Below, in pieces: positions 15,455-18,941 of a stretch of DNA of 18,941 nucleotides. This stretch comes from Actinomycetes bacterium (lineage in GTDB: Bacteria > Actinomycetota > Actinomycetes > Mycobacteriales > Mycobacteriaceae): assembly GCA_023416315.1 (NCBI GenBank), contig JAEZIA010000102.1, positions 1-18,941 on the forward strand. Direction: 5' to 3'. The notes below the pieces were generated by a model. The model saw only the letters and a program-made list of their open reading frames with translations, had not been told where the DNA came from and searched no databases. Each line of letters starts with the position of its first letter. Position 1 is the first letter of the stretch. The position numbers were made by a program, and so were the translations under genes.

Positions 15455-15468
15455 TAGCTTCACTGACC
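15455..15468 (+). promoter_or_regulatory. Leaderless promoter for the MDR oxidoreductase, -10 TAGCTT
   Basis: TAGCTT at 15455-15460 fits TANNNT and is followed by 8 nt and the GTG at 15469. This explains why the long in-frame extension back to 15301 should be rejected. Confidence 0.48.
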
Positions 15469-16488
15469 GTGCCCGCGCTGACGAACCGCCAAGTCCTGCT
15501 TCGCCGCCGCCCCTCCGGTCTGGTGCAGCCCGCCGACACCGAATTGGTCACGACGGCCGCACCCGAGATCGCCGACGGCGAGGCGCTGTTGCGCACGACG
15601 TACGTGGGCTTAGACGCCGCCGTGCGCACCTGGCTCGACGACCAACCGAGTTACCTGCCGCCGGTTCAACTCGGCGAGGTGATCCGTGCGGCCGGAATCG
15701 GTGAGGTCGTCGAGTCGCGGTGCGAGGCGTTCGCGAAGGGCGACATCGTCACCACGCTGACCGGCTTCCAGGATTACGTGATCATTCGCGACGACATCTT
15801 CAGCACACCCATCCCCGGCGAAACCGACCAGCTGGCGATCATGAGCGTGTACGGCCCGACCGGCGCCACCGCCTACTTCGGCATGACCGATATCGGCCGC
15901 CCCAAGGATGGGGAGACCGTGGTGGTGTCGGCCGCGGCCGGTGCCACCGGCTCGGTCGCCGGGCAGATCGCGAAGATCGCCGGGGCCCGGGTGGTCGGCA
16001 TCGCGGGCGGGCCGGACAAATGCCGGGCGGTGGTCGAGGAGTTCGGGTTCGACGCCTGCATCGACTACAAGAACGACGACGTCCCCGCCGCGCTGAAACA
16101 GCACTGCCCCAAGGGGGTTGACGTGTACTTCGACAACGTCGGTGGGCCGATCCTGAACGCGGTGCTGGGCCGGCTGGCGCCCAAGGCCCGGGTGGTGCTG
16201 TGCGGGGTGATCTCCAGCTACCTGACCGGTGACCATCCTGGGCCGGCCAACTACGTCAACCTGCTGGCCAAAACCGCCTCGATGCAAGGGTTCAACGCCC
16301 TCGACATGTGGGGGCGCTTCGACGAGGCCTTCGCCGACCTGCGCCGGTGGGAATCCGAGGGCAAGCTGGTGCACCGCCAGACCGTCTTCGACGGACTGGA
16401 ATCCTGCGTCGACGCGCTCAACGGGCTGTTCACCGGTGCCAACATCGGCAAGATGCTGGTGAAGGTCAGCGAGCCCGCGAGCGTCTAA
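15469..16488 (+). CDS. NADP-dependent oxidoreductase (zinc-independent MDR, CurA/LTB4DH-like)
   Basis: A 339-aa medium-chain dehydrogenase/reductase. The nucleotide-binding motif is SAAAGATGSVAGQIAKIAGARVVGIAGG (154-181), and FDNVGG (221-226) is typical of the group containing prostaglandin/leukotriene reductases and bacterial CurA-type enal reductases. Zinc ligands of alcohol dehydrogenases are absent. The expected reaction is NADPH-dependent reduction of the C=C bond of alpha,beta-unsaturated carbonyls; the true substrate is unknown. I chose the GTG at 15469 (MPALTNRQVLLRRRPSG) because the family starts there, the size is then normal, and a leaderless -10 precedes it. The stop overlaps that of convergent xthA by 4 bp (CTAA). 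Confidence 0.88.
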   Translation: MPALTNRQVLLRRRPSGLVQPADTELVTTAAPEIADGEALLRTTYVGLDAAVRTWLDDQPSYLPPVQLGEVIRAAGIGEVVESRCEAFAKGDIVTTLTGFQDYVIIRDDIFSTPIPGETDQLAIMSVYGPTGATAYFGMTDIGRPKDGETVVVSAAAGATGSVAGQIAKIAGARVVGIAGGPDKCRAVVEEFGFDACIDYKNDDVPAALKQHCPKGVDVYFDNVGGPILNAVLGRLAPKARVVLCGVISSYLTGDHPGPANYVNLLAKTASMQGFNALDMWGRFDEAFADLRRWESEGKLVHRQTVFDGLESCVDALNGLFTGANIGKMLVKVSEPASV

Positions 16489-17312
16489 CGCTGGAGGTCG
16501 ACCAGCACCGGCGCGTGGTCGCTGGGCGAGGGATCACCCTTCTTGCCCGGCCGGCGTTCGTCCTTGACGATCTCGGCGTGCGTCACCCGCGCCGCCAAAG
16601 CCGGTGAGCCGAGGATGAAGTCGATGCGCATACCGCGTCGTTTCTGGAAGGCCAGCTGGGTGTAGTCCCAGTAGGTGTACACGCCGGGACCGGGGGTGAA
16701 GGGGCGCACCACGTCGGTGAACTTGGTATCGACGATCGCGTTGAACGCCGTGCGCTCCGGCTCCGACACGTGTGTGGCGCCGTCGAACACCGCGATGTCC
16801 CAGACGTCTTCGTCGGTCGGCGCGATGTTCCAGTCACCAACCAGCGCGATCGGCGCCTCAGGTTCGCGCTGCAACCACGATTCAGCCGTATTACGCAGTG
16901 CGGCAAGCCATTCCAGCTTGTACTGATAGTGGGGGTCGGCCAGGGTGCGGCCGTTGGGCACGTACAGGCTCCACACCCGCACCCCGGCGCAGGTGGCGGC
17001 CAGCGCACGGGCCTCGGCCTTCGCGTCGTCGTCCTTGCCCCACGAGGGCTGACCCTCGAAGCCGACCTCGACGTCGTCGAAGCCGACGCGGGAAGCGATC
17101 GCCACCCCGTTCCACTGGTTGTAGCCGCAGTGCACCACCTCGTAGCCGGCCTCCAGGAACGGCATCGTGGGGAACTGGTCATCGGAGCACTTGGTTTCCT
17201 GCATGGCCAGCACATCGACGTCGCCGCGCCGCAGCCAATCGGTGACCCGGTCCACCCTGGCGCGAATCGAATTCACATTCCAGGTGGCCAGGCGCAAGAC
17301 GTCGGCGGACAT
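16485..17312 (-). CDS. xthA: Exodeoxyribonuclease III
   Basis: A 275-aa AP endonuclease/exonuclease of the EEP fold, acting in base excision repair at abasic sites and as a 3'-5' exonuclease on duplex DNA. Catalytic residues are visible: N12 in TWNVNSIRAR, E39 in MQETKC, Y117 in SLYVPNG, D160 and N162 in GDWNIAPTDED, and D265-H266 in SDHAPVLVDL. The substrate-binding FQKRRGMRIDFIL (222-234) is also present. The ATG at 17312 is 3 nt from the stop of the upstream GNAT gene, so it is the last gene of def-GNAT-xthA, the same order as recalled for M. tuberculosis Rv0429c-Rv0427c. Nothing is missing. Confidence 0.94.
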   Translation of the reverse strand: MSADVLRLATWNVNSIRARVDRVTDWLRRGDVDVLAMQETKCSDDQFPTMPFLEAGYEVVHCGYNQWNGVAIASRVGFDDVEVGFEGQPSWGKDDDAKAEARALAATCAGVRVWSLYVPNGRTLADPHYQYKLEWLAALRNTAESWLQREPEAPIALVGDWNIAPTDEDVWDIAVFDGATHVSEPERTAFNAIVDTKFTDVVRPFTPGPGVYTYWDYTQLAFQKRRGMRIDFILGSPALAARVTHAEIVKDERRPGKKGDPSPSDHAPVLVDLQR

Positions 17313-17315
17313 GGC

Positions 17316-18221
17316 CTACAGCGTACGGGGGGCCAACGAGCGGGCATCGACGTAGCGGTGGTGGTGATGCAGCCGGAAGCCCAGCGAGTGATAGAGCCGG
17401 ATCGCGCCGGTGTTGTCGTCGAGCACCTGCACGTAGGCCCGGCTCGCGCCACACTGCGCGCCCCAGCCGAGCAGGGCCCGGCACAGCCGGCGGGCATACC
17501 CGCGCCTGCGGTGCTCGGCACTGACCCGCACCGCCGAGATGCCCAGCCAGCGGGTGCCGTCCGGGGCTTGAGTCACTGCGCCGCGACCCACCGCGGCGTC
17601 ACCCACCGAGGCGAACGTCAGCTCCCCGTCGACCACCGATGCCAACACCTCGGCGGGCACGTCACGCTCGTAGCAGGCCAGCCACGCCGGGTCGGGACGC
17701 TCGAGAAAGGCCACCGACGGCTCCGGATCGGCAGCCGCCATGTCGGTCACCATGACCCGGGTGTGCTTGATGCCCTCTGCCCGGACCGGCAGCAGCCGCT
17801 CGGGCAGCGCCAACCAGGGCGCCAGATCCCGCTGGGCGTACCAGTCGACGATCCCCGCCACGGCGGCGATGGTGGCCGAGAAGTCCAACGGCACAGCCGA
17901 GTTGGCTCTGCTGGTATAGCCGCCGGCGGCCCGCAGCAGCCAGCCGTCGTGCCAGCTCTGCTCGGTTCCCGGCCAGGCCAGCGCGGCCGCGTGTTCGAGC
18001 GCGCGGATCTCGGAGGCTCGCACCGGAACAGCACTGAGTTCACGCACCGTGACGACGTCGGCGGGGGCCACCTCGACCAACCCGTCGGACTTGGTCCGCA
18101 GCACGATCACCGGCTCCACCGCCTGCACCTCGCCGATCACGTCGGTCAGCGGCGGCGTCGTGCCCGCAGGCAGGCGGTAGCGGAGGCTCACCCGGCTGCC
18201 GATGGGCGGGAGGCTCGTCAC
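17316..18221 (-). CDS. GNAT-family acetyltransferase (Rv0428c-like)
   Basis: A 301-aa two-part protein. Residues about 6-60 (IGSRVSLRYRLPAG ... DGLVEVAPADVVTVREL) look like a small beta-barrel, SH3-like domain. The C-terminal half is a GNAT domain whose acetyl-CoA loop is RRRGYA (238-243) in ISAVRVSAEHRRRGYARRLCRALL, followed by VQVLDDNTGAIRLYHSLGF (264-282). The middle region (about 70-200) is characteristic of this actinobacterial group. Members acetylate amines using acetyl-CoA; the acceptor is unknown here. The GTG at 18221 is 4 nt after the def stop, and the stop is 3 nt before xthA. Linkage with def suggests, without proof, a role in protein N-terminal processing. Confidence 0.88.
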   Translation of the reverse strand: MTSLPPIGSRVSLRYRLPAGTTPPLTDVIGEVQAVEPVIVLRTKSDGLVEVAPADVVTVRELSAVPVRASEIRALEHAAALAWPGTEQSWHDGWLLRAAGGYTSRANSAVPLDFSATIAAVAGIVDWYAQRDLAPWLALPERLLPVRAEGIKHTRVMVTDMAAADPEPSVAFLERPDPAWLACYERDVPAEVLASVVDGELTFASVGDAAVGRGAVTQAPDGTRWLGISAVRVSAEHRRRGYARRLCRALLGWGAQCGASRAYVQVLDDNTGAIRLYHSLGFRLHHHHRYVDARSLAPRTL

Positions 18222-18225
18222 GGTT

Positions 18226-18819
18226 TCAGTGACCGAACGGGTCGGCCACCTCGCCGGGCGTCCATGACAGGCCGGGCACGCCCCAGCCGTTCGCCTTCAC
18301 CGCCCGCTTGGCCGCGCGGGCGTGCCTGCCGATCAGATGGTCGACATACAGGAACCCGTCGAGATGTCCGGTTTCGTGCTGCAGCATCCGGGCGAAGAGG
18401 TCGTGCCCTTCCAGGGTGACTGAATTGCCGTCGGCGTCCAGGCCGGTCACCCGGGCCCACTTCGCCCGGCCACGCGGAAACGACTCGCCGGGCACCGACA
18501 GGCAGCCCTCGTCGTCGTTATCCGGGTCAGGCATCGTCTCGGGGATCTCCGAGGTCTCCAGCACCGGGTTGATGACAACGCCGCGGCGGCGGGTGGTCTT
18601 GCCACGCTCGTCGGCGCAGTCGTAGACGAACAGCCGCTTGTTCACGCCGATCTGGTTGGCGGCCAGCCCGACTCCGTTGGCCGCGTCCATCGTGTCGTAC
18701 ATGTCCTGGATCAGATCGGCCAGGTCGTCGGGCAGTGAGCCGTCGTCGCTGACCGGCACGGGTTGAGTCGGTGTGTGCAGAACGGGATCGCCCAGGATCA
18801 CGATTGGTCTAACGGCCAT
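18226..18819 (-). CDS. def: Peptide deformylase
   Basis: A 197-aa metalloenzyme that removes the formyl group from N-terminal formylmethionine of new proteins. All three motifs are present: GVGLAANQIG (49-58), EGCLSVPGE (104-112, metal ligand C106) and QHETGHLDG (147-155, ligands H148 and H152, catalytic E149). The ATG at 18819 gives MAVRPIVILGDPVLH and the same length I recall for M. tuberculosis Def (197 aa). A TTG at 18828 would add three residues and is less likely because TAAGCT lies 8 nt before the ATG (leaderless). It is the first gene of def-GNAT-xthA. The C-terminal extension after the HExxH-type motif is the usual mycobacterial form. Confidence 0.96.
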   Translation of the reverse strand: MAVRPIVILGDPVLHTPTQPVPVSDDGSLPDDLADLIQDMYDTMDAANGVGLAANQIGVNKRLFVYDCADERGKTTRRRGVVINPVLETSEIPETMPDPDNDDEGCLSVPGESFPRGRAKWARVTGLDADGNSVTLEGHDLFARMLQHETGHLDGFLYVDHLIGRHARAAKRAVKANGWGVPGLSWTPGEVADPFGH

Positions 18820-18833
18820 GATCGGCAAGCTTA
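18820..18833 (-). promoter_or_regulatory. Leaderless def operon promoter, -10 TAAGCT
   Basis: Minus-strand TAAGCT (18833 to 18828), 8 nt, then the def ATG at 18819. There is no Shine-Dalgarno. It would drive def, the GNAT gene and xthA together. Confidence 0.48.
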
Positions 18834-18941
18834 GTCAGCCGACGCGCGGGGTTGGCTGCCGTCCCAACCGGCTCAACCGTGATTGAATGAGCGCCGGACA
18901 TAGGGATGTCTGTTCCAGGTCTTCGAAAGGGTCTACAGATC
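18834..18941. other. Intergenic right edge; possible start of a divergent gene
   Basis: No complete gene is present. GGTTGG (18850-18855) and CCAACC (18864-18869) form a 6-bp hairpin. An ATG at 18906 stays open to the window edge (12 codons) but has no recognisable product. GAAAGGG near 18924-18930 could be the Shine-Dalgarno for a gene starting just outside. In M. tuberculosis a divergent gene (Rv0430) follows def, so one is expected here. Confidence 0.35.

Noticed and set aside
15301..15468. N-terminal extension of the MDR oxidoreductase to 15301
   Set aside because: It would give an unusual 56-residue Arg/Pro-rich leader overlapping the divergent gene's start; family length and a -10 box support the GTG at 15469.
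16770..18419. Long plus-strand open frame (549 codons) opposite xthA, the GNAT gene and def
   Set aside because: It is antisense to three genes with complete catalytic motifs, and its His/Arg/Gly-rich composition is typical of a GC-rich shadow frame.

Overview
The window looks like chromosomal DNA from a rapidly growing mycobacterium (Mycolicibacterium-like). This is inferred from high GC, frequent GTG starts, TANNNT -10 boxes placed 6-8 nt before start codons (leaderless transcripts), and a gene order recalling the M. tuberculosis thiE-thiO-thiS-thiG-lpqL ... thiD-thiC ... xthA-Rv0428c-def region. The species cannot be named from sequence alone.

Left (1-4454): the 5' end of leaderless thiE diverges from a TPP-riboswitch-controlled run thiO-thiS-thiG, which makes the thiazole half of thiamine. 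This run continues, with overlapping start and stop codons, into an SGNH/GDSL hydrolase. A lipoprotein M28 aminopeptidase (lpqL) follows from its own leaderless promoter.

Middle left (4451-8941, minus strand): an accessory block of transporters and redox genes. It holds an APC amino-acid/polyamine-type permease, an NCS2 uracil/xanthine-type permease, a small DoxX-like membrane protein and a Baeyer-Villiger-type flavin monooxygenase. The monooxygenase promoter abuts a perfect 12-2-12 palindrome that looks like a TetR-type operator.

Middle (8967-12116, minus strand): a second TPP riboswitch controls thiC-thiD-alpha/beta hydrolase. ThiC and ThiD make the pyrimidine half of thiamine; the hydrolase overlaps thiD and its role is unknown.

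Accessory unit (12145-13168): a single gene joins an AbiEi-like winged-helix region to a DUF559/Vsr-like PD-(D/E)XK nuclease domain. It is bracketed by two direct copies of a 57-bp imperfect palindrome (41 of 41 identical bases at one end). This is the most unusual structure in the window.

Right (13176-18941): a DHA2-type 14-TM MFS exporter with an AT-rich leader, a small hypothetical protein, a zinc-independent MDR oxidoreductase with a leaderless promoter, and a minus-strand operon def-GNAT-xthA (peptide deformylase, acetyltransferase, exonuclease III). No tRNA, rRNA, CRISPR array or insertion sequence was seen.
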